From: Allocoprococcus sp964646135
Lineage (GTDB): Bacteria; Bacillota; Clostridia; Lachnospirales; Lachnospiraceae
DNA: 19,650 nt
Direction of reading: 5' to 3'
Assembly (NCBI GenBank): GCA_964646135.1
Contig: CAZYCT010000038.1
Span: 1-19,650 of the forward strand
The notes beneath the pieces were generated by a model, which saw nothing but the letters and a program-made list of their open reading frames with translations, was not told the DNA's origin and did no database searches. Positions 12,179 through 19,650 of the stretch are shown here, piece by piece; within the stretch, counting starts at the first letter, position 1, and each line of letters opens with the position of its first letter. The position numbers and the translations under genes were made by a program.

Positions 12179-13546
12179 ATGAAAAAAGCAGTAAAAGGAG
12201 AATTGACGATATTTTTTAGCTTGGTTTTTTTATTGTTGTTGGCGTTGGTGGGTGCTGTTGTAGAAAGTGCGTCTATTCATGTGGCTAAAAATGAAAAACG
12301 GGCAGATGCAAGCAGAGCGGTGGAATCTATTTTTGCAGAGTATCAAAAAAATTTGTTAGAGCGGTATGGTATTTTCGCCCTGGAAGGAAGTTATGAATCG
12401 GGGCAGATGTCAGAAGAGCGTGTTTTAAACCGACTGTCTTTTTATGGAGCAGAAAACATGGAGACGGAAATAATTGCCATTCGCTATCTGACGGACAATT
12501 TTGGCAAAGAATTTTATCGTCAGGCGATTGAAAGTCAAAAGCAGAAAATGGGTGTGTCGGAAATAGAAAATTTTCTGAACAAGAAGTCGGAATGGGAAGA
12601 AAAAGAATATTTGTCGAAGGAATATGAAAAGACAGAGGAAGAGACCAATGAAGAGTTACAGGATATTCTTCGGGCGGAGGAACAAGAACTCCCAGAAGAA
12701 CAGGATTGGTTAGAAATGTTGGGAACATGGAAGACGGAAACATTTTTGAAGTTGGTTTTGCCGAAAGAGTTTGTAATATCGGATAAAGATATGAAAGACG
12801 AAATTCTTTTGAGCCAGAGAGAATTGAAAAAAGGTTATGGGACTTTATTAGAAAAAACAGAAAAAGGCGGAGATGCTGCTTTTTTCAATCTGTATCTTTT
12901 AGACAAATTTGGTAGTGCGGTAGAAGGGAAAGAACAGACTTTTCTTCAGTATGAACTGGAATACTTATTAGAAGGGAGGATGAGCGATATGGAAAATTTA
13001 GAAGCTGTCATTGGAAAGCTGTGTGGAATTCGATTTGGAATCAATTATGCTTATTTACTGACAAATCAGACTATGCAGGCTGAGGCAGAGGCTTTTGCGG
13101 GGACAATCAGTGTTGTGGCGGCTGTTCCAGCATTGGAACCTGTTATGAAACAGGCAATACTTCTACTCTGGTCTTACGGAGAAGCGATGATGGATGTACG
13201 CGCGCTTATGGAAGGGGAAAAGGTGGCACTTTTAAAATCTCAGGATACGTGGAAATTGTCGTTAGAAAATTTGCTGAATATTACAGGAGAAGGCTTGCCG
13301 GATAGTCATAATAGTGAGGAGAGTGGCATGACTTACAGGGAATATTTGCAGATGATGTTGCTGACAAAGGAGAAGTCGGGAGTCTGTATGCGGGCATTGG
13401 ATCTTATTGAACAGAATATTTCTAATGTGGATGGACAAAATTTTTTAAAGCTTGATGCATGTGTGACTGGGCTCAGTTTTCATATGGTATGCCCAATGCG
13501 AAGAAATGTTACATATGAATTTCAAACATCTTATCAATATCATTAA
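12179..13546 (+). CDS. DUF5702-family TadG-like pilus protein
   Basis: This 455-residue protein begins MKKAVKGELTIFFSLVFLLL, a short basic leader followed by one membrane helix (about 10-28), like TadG-type pseudopilins. The rest is extracytoplasmic and rich in Glu and Lys, with predicted helices (about 115-165 and 170-200). It resembles the DUF5702 proteins found next to TadE in Lachnospiraceae and related pilus clusters. No enzyme motif is seen. The role is probably structural, at the base or tip of the pilus, but this is inferred only from position. The ribosome binding site is weak (GAAAGTG upstream), which fits coupling to a more abundant pilin ahead of it. The next gene starts 16 bases after its stop. 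Confidence 0.75.
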   Translation: MKKAVKGELTIFFSLVFLLLLALVGAVVESASIHVAKNEKRADASRAVESIFAEYQKNLLERYGIFALEGSYESGQMSEERVLNRLSFYGAENMETEIIAIRYLTDNFGKEFYRQAIESQKQKMGVSEIENFLNKKSEWEEKEYLSKEYEKTEEETNEELQDILRAEEQELPEEQDWLEMLGTWKTETFLKLVLPKEFVISDKDMKDEILLSQRELKKGYGTLLEKTEKGGDAAFFNLYLLDKFGSAVEGKEQTFLQYELEYLLEGRMSDMENLEAVIGKLCGIRFGINYAYLLTNQTMQAEAEAFAGTISVVAAVPALEPVMKQAILLLWSYGEAMMDVRALMEGEKVALLKSQDTWKLSLENLLNITGEGLPDSHNSEESGMTYREYLQMMLLTKEKSGVCMRALDLIEQNISNVDGQNFLKLDACVTGLSFHMVCPMRRNVTYEFQTSYQYH

Positions 13547-13562
13547 TAGGGGGTGGAGTCAG

Positions 13563-14459
13563 ATGCCTTTTCCGTTTTTTGTCTTTTTGATTCGAACATA
13601 CATATACCCAGAAAATGTCTTTAAAGAAACAGGAGAGGAGGTTGGGTTTGATTTCTCACACAGTTCAAAGCTTTCTTGTAGTACGGGAAAGGTGTCTGAG
13701 TCTACCTCCGATAATTTGAATGGAAGCGTTACTGTAGAAGCAATTGTCTGTATTCCGCTGTTCCTTTATGCGGCATGTTCACTCATCTGGTTATTGGAAA
13801 TAAGAAGTGTACAGACGACGATACGAAGTGGTTTGCAGTTTGCAGGGAAACAGCTGGCAGAAGATGCGTTTTCTACGGTTGTGTTAGTGCCAAGTATGAT
13901 AGAAGAAGATCTAATCTGCGCAGTAGGAGAAGAGCGACTGGAAAGTAGTATTTTAGTGGGTGGATCTGGTGGTGTTAGCTGTAAAAAATCGTATACAATC
14001 CCAGGAAGTGGTATTTATGAACTGTGTGCAGAGTTTTATATAAAGCTACCATTTCCGTATTATGCATCAAACGGAATAAGATGTGAGGAGCGCATGCGAG
14101 TAAAAGGATGGAATGGATATGTGAGTGAAGCGCTGTGGGGAATGGATACGGAAGATACCGTGTATGTAACAGAAACTGGAGTGGTGTATCATTTGGATGC
14201 CCACTGTAGTTACTTAGAACCTTCCATTCGGGCGATACAAGCGGTAGTGGTTGACTCCCTTAGAAATGAGGGCGGCGAAAAGTATGATCAATGCCCAAGA
14301 TGTGTAAATAAAAAAGATTCATATGAAATGTTTTATATTACAAATTACGGGCATCGATATCACAGTACACTTGCCTGCTCAGGAATAAAAAGAAAAGTTT
14401 ATGAAGTGCCAATTTCGGAGGCGAAAGGGAAGGTGGTCTGCTCGAAATGTGGGAAGTAA
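13563..14459 (+). CDS. TadE-like pseudopilin with two C-terminal YH-C-CxxC modules
   Basis: This 298-residue protein has a prepilin-type site at DNLNG|SVTVEA, with cleavage after G54 and glutamate at mature position 5 (E59). A hydrophobic helix follows (about 60-80), then an extracytoplasmic domain. The leader of 54 residues is unusually long and starts with a hydrophobic patch (FPFFVFLI). The C-terminal end carries two similar modules: Y209-H210, C215 and C244-x2-C247, then Y266-H267, C272 and C293-x2-C296. The pattern (a strand, G-x-x-YH, Cys, helix, Cys-x-x-Cys) resembles Ada-like zinc modules found at the end of some secreted bacterial proteins. Metal binding is inference. The ribosome binding site GGGGTGGAG (13550-13558) fixes the start at 13563; the upstream in-frame codon at 13506 lacks one. 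Confidence 0.82.
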   Translation: MPFPFFVFLIRTYIYPENVFKETGEEVGFDFSHSSKLSCSTGKVSESTSDNLNGSVTVEAIVCIPLFLYAACSLIWLLEIRSVQTTIRSGLQFAGKQLAEDAFSTVVLVPSMIEEDLICAVGEERLESSILVGGSGGVSCKKSYTIPGSGIYELCAEFYIKLPFPYYASNGIRCEERMRVKGWNGYVSEALWGMDTEDTVYVTETGVVYHLDAHCSYLEPSIRAIQAVVVDSLRNEGGEKYDQCPRCVNKKDSYEMFYITNYGHRYHSTLACSGIKRKVYEVPISEAKGKVVCSKCGK

Positions 14460-14860
14460 TTATGGGCGCTTATTTATTCATAGGAATGGTTTGGGATTTG
14501 CTGAAAAGAAAGATTCCAGTGTTGTATTTGATGATGGGAACCGTGGCGGCTTTGTTTAAAGCGGCAGTGTGTCAAGGAATAATTCAAGATACTGTAGTTT
14601 GGGGTGCGATGATTGGAGGAATTTTTCTAGTGATTTCAAAGTGTACAAAAGAACAAATTGGATATGGAGACAGTTGGATGATTCTGATATTAGGAATTTG
14701 GCTGGGAATATGGGAAGTGATCCGATTGCTTGGCATTGTATTTATGCTCTGCTTTGCATTTTCTTGTGTGGGATTGGCATGCAAAAAAATAAAACGTTAT
14801 ACGAGAATTCCATTTTACCCCTTCCTGATGCTTGGATATACAGGGGTTATGCTATGGTAA
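14447..14860 (+). CDS. A24-family prepilin peptidase (TadV/CpaA type)
   Basis: This 137-residue, strongly hydrophobic protein has the two catalytic aspartates of the aspartic prepilin peptidases: D17 in VWDLLKRKIP and D75 in GYGDSW. About four membrane segments are visible. Length fits short A24 peptidases that lack the N-methylation domain. It would cut the leaders of the Flp pilin and the TadE-like proteins on the cytoplasmic side. The usual GxGDxK motif reads GYGDSW, so the lysine is replaced. The ATG at 14447 overlaps the preceding stop by 13 bases. A second ATG at 14462 has GGGAAG 6 bases upstream and is a fair alternative start. Confidence 0.85.
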   Translation: MWEVIMGAYLFIGMVWDLLKRKIPVLYLMMGTVAALFKAAVCQGIIQDTVVWGAMIGGIFLVISKCTKEQIGYGDSWMILILGIWLGIWEVIRLLGIVFMLCFAFSCVGLACKKIKRYTRIPFYPFLMLGYTGVMLW

Positions 14861-15282
14861 AAGAACTGAAGGGAAGTACTGTTGTTGAAATGGCATACCT
14901 CATGCCTGTGGTTTTGTTTACGTGGGTCATGGCTATTTTTTTATTGTTTCATTTTCACGACAAGAGCATTCTTTCAGGAGCAGCGTATGAATCGGCGATT
15001 GTAGGTGCGGAATTGTGGAATGAAGAACGAATAGAAAAAGAGGAGAAGATCAACCGCTATTTTCAGGAAAGAATTCGAGATAAACTTTTGTTTTATGGAA
15101 AGGTGGAAAGCCAAGTTGTGATGGATGATGCGCAGGTAATCGTAACGGCAGCAGCGAGAAGATATCGGATGAATGTGAAAGTAGAAGAACGCGCATTAAT
15201 TACAAATCCAGAAAAAGGAGTTAGAGAAGTGCTGAAATGGAAAGAATTGGTTGAAGGTGAGGAGAATGGTTACAAAGATTGA
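14854..15282 (+). CDS. Second TadE-like pseudopilin
   Basis: This 142-residue protein begins MVKELKG|STVVEMAYLMPVV. It has a short basic leader, cleavage after glycine, glutamate at mature position 5 and one hydrophobic helix (about 10-32), followed by a small polar domain with helices rich in Glu and Lys. This is a classic TadE-type minor pilin. The start is set by AGGGG (14842-14846), 7 bases upstream, and by the leader motif. An upstream in-frame ATG at 14569 runs through the peptidase gene and is not credible. It overlaps the peptidase stop by 7 bases (ATGGTAA), a sign of coupled translation. Confidence 0.85.
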   Translation: MVKELKGSTVVEMAYLMPVVLFTWVMAIFLLFHFHDKSILSGAAYESAIVGAELWNEERIEKEEKINRYFQERIRDKLLFYGKVESQVVMDDAQVIVTAAARRYRMNVKVEERALITNPEKGVREVLKWKELVEGEENGYKD

Positions 15283-15976
15283 ACGAGAATTAAGACATAC
15301 ATGGTTAATATTTGAAATAGATAAGATATATGAGGAAGATTATCAGATGAAAATGCTGACATCGAATTCTATTCCGGGAATGTTGATGGTTCAAGGACAG
15401 GGTGTGGATGAAAAAAGTCGCTATCGCTATGAAATAAGTGGAAAAATCAGCATGAAAGCATTAGGAGAAAGAGAAAGCTGGAGTTATACGAAAATGGAAG
15501 AATTTGTACAGCAGTTTATTCAAGTATTGAAAGAAATGGATAATTATCTTCTTAACGTGAATTGCCTTAGTTTGGATCCGGAACATATTTTTTGGAGTGA
15601 TGGAAATTATTATTTTAGTTATTGTCCAATGTTGGAGCAGGATTTGTGGAAAAGCTTTCATGAGTTATCGGAATATTTTGTGAAGGAAACGAATTATGAA
15701 GACAAAGATGCAATCTACTTCGCGTATGAATTACATAAATCTTCGATGGAAGAGAATTACAATATCGAAGAAATTTTGGAGAAAATTATGGAGAGAAAAA
15801 TACAAGAAATTGAGCAGGAACAAGAAAAAGCAAAGGATATGTCATATGATTTGAAAGAAGATCGCGTGCTTGATGAATGGGCTGAGGAACAGGGGCTGAG
15901 AAATAATGTGGTTAGAGACAAGCCTGGTGTTTGGGGCTTTGTAAGCAGAAAACTGCAAAGAAATAACAAAGAATAG
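15266..15976 (+). CDS. DUF6382-like protein at the end of the pilus operon, without an FHA domain
   Basis: This 236-residue soluble protein has no signal or membrane segment. Residues about 1-150 (with YRYEISGKISMKALGERESW and LSLDPEHIFWSDGNYYFSYCP) resemble DUF6382, which in related pilus clusters I recall as being joined to a C-terminal FHA phosphopeptide-binding domain. Here the C-terminus is instead a Glu-rich probable coiled coil (about 165-210) and a short basic tail ending KPGVWGFVSRKLQRNNKE, with no FHA. The L-x-L-x-P-x-x-I...F-x-Y-x-P spacing is reminiscent of pseudokinase folds such as EssB, though that is a guess. The start at 15266 has AAGGTGAGG just upstream and overlaps the preceding pseudopilin by 17 bases. 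Confidence 0.65.
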   Translation: MVTKIERELRHTWLIFEIDKIYEEDYQMKMLTSNSIPGMLMVQGQGVDEKSRYRYEISGKISMKALGERESWSYTKMEEFVQQFIQVLKEMDNYLLNVNCLSLDPEHIFWSDGNYYFSYCPMLEQDLWKSFHELSEYFVKETNYEDKDAIYFAYELHKSSMEENYNIEEILEKIMERKIQEIEQEQEKAKDMSYDLKEDRVLDEWAEEQGLRNNVVRDKPGVWGFVSRKLQRNNKE

Positions 15977-16016
15977 GTAAGGAAGATTTGTGAAAAAAGT
16001 AACTTATGAAATGGTA

Positions 16017-16045
16017 TTGCAAATTTTCAGACTCTAGTCTATGAT
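16017..16045 (+). promoter_or_regulatory. Promoter of pyc
   Basis: TTGCAA (16017-16022) and TATGAT (16040-16045) are separated by 17 bases. Transcription would begin near 16052, with a leader of about 94 nt. No terminator is evident between the pilus operon and this promoter, so some read-through is possible. Confidence 0.65.
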
Positions 16046-16145
16046 ATTAAATATTGTGATGTATATTGGACAAAAACAAAACAAAAAACTTTTAGCTTTT
16101 ATGTAAAATGCTGAAAAATTCCTAAGTAAAGACGGGGGTGTATCT

Positions 16146-19100
16146 ATGACAGAAGTGCAGATTAAACCATTTAAGAAAGTTTTAGTTGCAAATCGTGGCG
16201 AGATTGCAATCCGTGTGTTCCGAGCACTTAATGAGCTTGGTATTACAACGGTTGGAATCTATTCCAAAGAAGATAAGTATGCTTTGTTTCGTGCGAAAGC
16301 AGATGAGTCTTATCCATTAAACCCACAGAAGGGGCCGATAGATGCGTATTTGGATATTGAGGGGATTATCAATATCGCGAAAGCCGCAAAGGTAGATGCA
16401 ATTCACCCTGGGTATGGATTTCTTTCAGAAAATCCAGAGTTTGTGGCGGCTTGTGAAGCAAACGGTATTACGTTTATAGGACCTACAAAAGAGCTTATGA
16501 ATGCGATGGGAGACAAGATTTCATCAAAGCAGATGGCAATCAAGGCGAATGTACCGATTATTCCAGGTGTAGACCATGCGTTAAAGACAGAAGAAGAAGT
16601 AATGGAAGTCGCAGAGATGGTCGGTTATCCGGTTATGCTGAAAGCGTCAAATGGTGGTGGCGGTCGAGGTATGCGTATTGTTAATTGCGCAGAAGATATG
16701 CCAGTAGCATACCGTGAGGCATGTAACGAGTCTAAAAAAGCATTTGGTGATGACCAGATTTTTGTTGAAAAATATTTAAGAGGACCGAAACATATTGAAG
16801 TGCAGGTAGTGGCGGACAATTATGGCAACGTAGTACATTTATATGACCGTGATTGCTCTGTACAGCGCCGTCATCAGAAAGTTGTAGAATATGCGCCAGC
16901 ATTTAGTATTCCAGAAGCAACGAGAAAAATCATTTTTGAAAGTGCAGTCAGACTTACAAAACAGGTTGGTTATCGCAACGCAGGAACATTAGAGTTCTTG
17001 GTGGATCAGCAGGGTAATCCGTATTTCATTGAAATGAATCCGCGTATTCAGGTGGAACATACAGTGACAGAGCAGATTACGGGAATTGATATTGTTGAGA
17101 CACAGATTTTGGTTGCAGAGGGATATCCACTTAATAGTCCTGAAGTTGATATTCCATCTCAGGAAGCAATTCAGTGCCAGGGATATTCAATCCAGACGCG
17201 TGTTACAACAGAAGATCCAACAAATGGTTTCCTTCCAGATACAGGAAAGATTACTGTATATCGTTCAAGTAATGGTAATGGTATCCGATTGGATGGCGGT
17301 AATGCGAATGTTGGGGCAGAAATTACTCCTTACTATGATAGTTTATTAGTTAAGATTATTTCTACAGATAGAACTTTTGAGGGTGCGATTCGCAAATCTC
17401 TTCGTGCGTTAAGAGAGATGCGTATTCGAGGAATCAAGACGAACATACCATTCCTTATTAATGTGGTGAATCATCCAGTATTCAAGGAAGGTCAGTGTTA
17501 TACAACGTTTATCGAAGAAACACCAGCACTATTCGAGTTACAGAGCAGTCAAGACAGAGCGACAAAACTCGTAGATTTCCTTGGGAATCGAATTGTTAAT
17601 GTTACGCAGGGAAATAAGCCTGTATGTGAGAATCGTGTTCTTCCAGTTTATGACGAAACTGCACCAGTTTATGGTGCCCGTGACGAATTTTTGAAGTTGG
17701 GTGCCCGCGATTTTACACAGAAGATTTTAAATGAAAAGAAATTATATGTAACAGATACATCTATGCGTGATGCGCAGCAGTCATTGATGGCAACACGTAT
17801 GAGAACGAAAGATATTGCGGGAGCAGCAAGGGCAACAAACTTATTCATGCAGAATGCATTTTCTGTGGAATGTTGGGGAGGCGCTACGTTTGACACATGC
17901 TATCGCTTCCTGAAGGAATCACCATGGAAACGTTTGAGCATTTTAAGACAGAGAATGCCTAATACATTGCTTCAGATGTTGCTTCGTGCATCAAATGCCG
18001 TAGGTTATAGTAACTATCCAGATAATGTTGTACAGGAATTTATTCGTGTATCAGCAAAGCATGGAATTGATGTGTTCCGTATTTTTGATTCTCTTAACTG
18101 GGTAGAGAATATGAAGATGCCAATCGAAGAGGCATTAAAATCAGGAAAGATTGTCGAAGGTGCGATTTGCTACACTGGTGATATTTTAAGCCCGACAGAA
18201 GAGAAGTATACGTTAGACTATTATGTGAAGAAAGCAAAAGAGTTGGAGGCACTGGGTATCCATACGTTTGCAATTAAGGATATGGCAGGTCTTTTGAAAC
18301 CGTATGCGGCGAAGGAACTGGTAGCAGCACTTAAGTCAGAGCTGCATATTCCGATTCATTTGCACACACATGATTCTACGGGAAATGGTGTTGCTACAAT
18401 ATTGATGGCAGCAGAAGCCGGAGTGGATATTGTTGACTTGGCGATGGAATCTATGAGCACTCTTACAAGCCAGCCATCTATGAATGCGGTAGTAGAAGCA
18501 CTGCGTGGAAGCGAGAGAGATACAGGACTTGATTTTGATCAACTGCAAGAATTGAGTCACTATTATGGTCGTGTGCGCAAGATTTACAAACCGTTTGAAA
18601 GTGAAATGAATGCACCGAACACAGAAATCTACAAATATGAGATTCCAGGTGGACAGTACACAAACCTTGCAGCACAGGTTGCAGCTATGGATGCAAAAGA
18701 TCAGTTTGAGGATATTAAGAAGCTTTACAAACAGGCAAATGATCTTCTCGGAAATATCACGAAAGTTACACCTTCTTCTAAGGTAGTTGGAGATATGGCT
18801 ATCTTTATGTTGAAGAATGGTTTGACAAAAGACAATATTTTTGAGGTCGGAAAAGATTTGTCTTACCCTGATTCTGTTGTAGATTACTTCAAAGGAATGA
18901 TTGGTCAGCCAGAGGGTGGTTTTGATCCAGAACTGCAGAAGATCGTATTGAAAGGCGCAGAACCTATTACGGTACGTCCGGGTTCACTTCTTCCACCAGT
19001 AGATTTTGATGAGATTCTCACACATCTGAAATCAACTTATGATATGAGCAGATTCTTGGAAAAGGATATGGAATGTAAGGCTGTCAGCTACGCACTTTAT

Positions 19101-19601
19101 CCAAAGGTGTATGAAGAATACTGTACACATTTCCAGAACTTTAACGATGTTACGCGTCTAGAAAGTCATGTATATTTCTACGGATTGCGTAAGGGTGAGG
19201 AGACAACTCTGCAGATTGATGAAGGTAAAGAATTGATTATCAAATTCTTGGATATGTCTGAGCCTAACGCAGAAGGAAAGAGAACATTATCTTTCGAGGT
19301 CAATGGATCTGTGCGTGAAGTGATGATTGTGGACGAAAAACAAGCAATTAAGTCAGATAATAAGTTAAAAGCAGATAAAACGAACCCAGCACATGTTGGT
19401 TCATCTATTCCAGGAACGATTGAAAAAGTATTCGTTAAGGAAGGCGATGCTGTTGAACTGAATCAGCCACTTCTGGTTATTGAGGCGATGAAGATGGAGA
19501 CAACAATTGTTGCAAAACAGGCTGGAGTTATTGATAAGATTTATGTGAAAGAAAAAGACCGTGTAAGCACTGGAGATCTTCTTATTTCATTTGAAAAGTA
19601 A
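16146..19601 (+). CDS. pyc: Pyruvate carboxylase (complete four-domain enzyme)
   Basis: This 1151-residue biotin enzyme forms oxaloacetate from pyruvate, bicarbonate and ATP, feeding the TCA branch, aspartate synthesis and fermentation. The biotin carboxylase domain (about 1-455) has the ATP-grasp loop KASNGGGGRG (K166). The carboxyltransferase domain (about 535-805) has R541-D542 in TSMRDAQQSL, the carboxylated lysine K711 in IKDMAGL and the metal histidines in HLHTHDSTGNG. The allosteric/tetramerisation region links to the biotin carrier domain (about 1080-1151), with biotinyl lysine K1116 in EAMKMET. All expected residues are present and length matches the family (about 1140-1180). GGGGGTG at 16134-16140 lies 5 bases before the ATG. 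It has its own promoter and terminator and is not functionally tied to the pilus genes. Confidence 0.97.
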   Translation: MTEVQIKPFKKVLVANRGEIAIRVFRALNELGITTVGIYSKEDKYALFRAKADESYPLNPQKGPIDAYLDIEGIINIAKAAKVDAIHPGYGFLSENPEFVAACEANGITFIGPTKELMNAMGDKISSKQMAIKANVPIIPGVDHALKTEEEVMEVAEMVGYPVMLKASNGGGGRGMRIVNCAEDMPVAYREACNESKKAFGDDQIFVEKYLRGPKHIEVQVVADNYGNVVHLYDRDCSVQRRHQKVVEYAPAFSIPEATRKIIFESAVRLTKQVGYRNAGTLEFLVDQQGNPYFIEMNPRIQVEHTVTEQITGIDIVETQILVAEGYPLNSPEVDIPSQEAIQCQGYSIQTRVTTEDPTNGFLPDTGKITVYRSSNGNGIRLDGGNANVGAEITPYYDSLLVKIISTDRTFEGAIRKSLRALREMRIRGIKTNIPFLINVVNHPVFKEGQCYTTFIEETPALFELQSSQDRATKLVDFLGNRIVNVTQGNKPVCENRVLPVYDETAPVYGARDEFLKLGARDFTQKILNEKKLYVTDTSMRDAQQSLMATRMRTKDIAGAARATNLFMQNAFSVECWGGATFDTCYRFLKESPWKRLSILRQRMPNTLLQMLLRASNAVGYSNYPDNVVQEFIRVSAKHGIDVFRIFDSLNWVENMKMPIEEALKSGKIVEGAICYTGDILSPTEEKYTLDYYVKKAKELEALGIHTFAIKDMAGLLKPYAAKELVAALKSELHIPIHLHTHDSTGNGVATILMAAEAGVDIVDLAMESMSTLTSQPSMNAVVEALRGSERDTGLDFDQLQELSHYYGRVRKIYKPFESEMNAPNTEIYKYEIPGGQYTNLAAQVAAMDAKDQFEDIKKLYKQANDLLGNITKVTPSSKVVGDMAIFMLKNGLTKDNIFEVGKDLSYPDSVVDYFKGMIGQPEGGFDPELQKIVLKGAEPITVRPGSLLPPVDFDEILTHLKSTYDMSRFLEKDMECKAVSYALYPKVYEEYCTHFQNFNDVTRLESHVYFYGLRKGEETTLQIDEGKELIIKFLDMSEPNAEGKRTLSFEVNGSVREVMIVDEKQAIKSDNKLKADKTNPAHVGSSIPGTIEKVFVKEGDAVELNQPLLVIEAMKMETTIVAKQAGVIDKIYVKEKDRVSTGDLLISFEK

Positions 19602-19618
19602 TTATGAGTTAGAAATAT

Positions 19619-19650
19619 GAGCGTGATTCGAAAGGATTGCGCTCTTATTT
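19619..19650 (+). terminator. Terminator after pyc (at window edge)
   Basis: GAGCGTGATTC (19619-19629) can pair with GGATTGCGCTC (19634-19644) through 11 pairs, including wobble pairs, around a GAAA tetraloop. The T-rich run TTATTT follows and is cut by the window end. Confidence 0.75.

Noticed and set aside
13631..13650. Strong Shine-Dalgarno-like AGGAGAGGAGG inside the TadE-like gene with a TTG after it
   Set aside because: The TTG lies in a different frame that soon stops, and no in-frame start codon is at proper distance. It is more likely a chance purine run, though it may point to an alternative shorter leader.
1..19650. CRISPR arrays, tRNA or rRNA genes, insertion sequences or prophage genes
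   Set aside because: No regularly spaced repeat array, no cloverleaf-like sequence, no transposase or integrase frame and no phage structural gene were seen on either strand.

Overview
The window reads as a low-GC, Gram-positive Clostridia chromosome, most likely a spore-forming member of the Lachnospiraceae. The reasons are the AT-rich intergenic DNA, strong purine-rich ribosome binding sites, canonical -35/-10 promoters, a CwlD-type cortex amidase, a DUF1858 redox protein, a monoderm Tad/Flp locus with DUF5702 and DUF6382-like proteins, and a full-length anaplerotic pyruvate carboxylase. The sequence is draft quality: there is a 10-N gap at 1258-1267. The organism call is an inference; no rRNA or other taxonomic marker is present.

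Left part (1-3300): a secreted SH3-NlpC/P60 cell wall hydrolase (199-1047) has a strong promoter and a WalR-like TGTAAC-N5-TGTAAC box in its leader. Next is a gene-free AT-rich stretch in which two copies of a DnaA-box-containing repeat flank the assembly gap. A small CxxC DUF1858 protein (1572-1775) follows and converges on mecA (1902-2660, minus strand), with a shared terminator between them. Back-to-back promoters then separate mecA from a 76-residue orphan protein (3017-3247) that has an unusually long leader of about 230 nt.

Middle part (3300-7530): a membrane-anchored protein with copper-amine-oxidase-like, SH3 and GH18 domains (3387-5213) is followed by cwlD (5272-5937), whose ribosome binding site lies inside the preceding terminator hairpin. 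Then comes a Sua5-type threonylcarbamoyl-AMP synthase fused to a low-molecular-weight phosphatase domain (5975-7492). That domain has lost both its nucleophilic cysteine (now serine) and its general-acid aspartate (now asparagine), so it looks like a pseudophosphatase.

Tad/Flp pilus locus (about 7570-15976): one promoter and a structured leader precede ten tightly packed plus-strand genes. These are a TadZ/CpaE-like P-loop protein, the CpaF/TadA ATPase, TadB, a TadC with a large extracytoplasmic insert, a Flp pilin, a DUF5702 protein, a TadE-like pseudopilin with two C-terminal YH-C-CxxC modules, an A24 prepilin peptidase, a second TadE-like pseudopilin and a DUF6382-like protein. Together they would process, assemble and anchor a type IVb pilus across a single membrane and thick wall; no secretin is present, as expected in a monoderm. 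The reading frame of the first gene appears to be broken by one base just after its natural start codon.

Right end (16017-19650): pyc has its own promoter and a terminator hairpin at the window edge.

The observations most worth a second look are the Sua5-pseudophosphatase fusion, the duplicated metal-site-like modules on the pseudopilin, the DnaA-box repeat at the gap, the terminator/RBS overlap before cwlD, the apparently leaderless Sua5 mRNA, and the frameshift at the head of the pilus operon.
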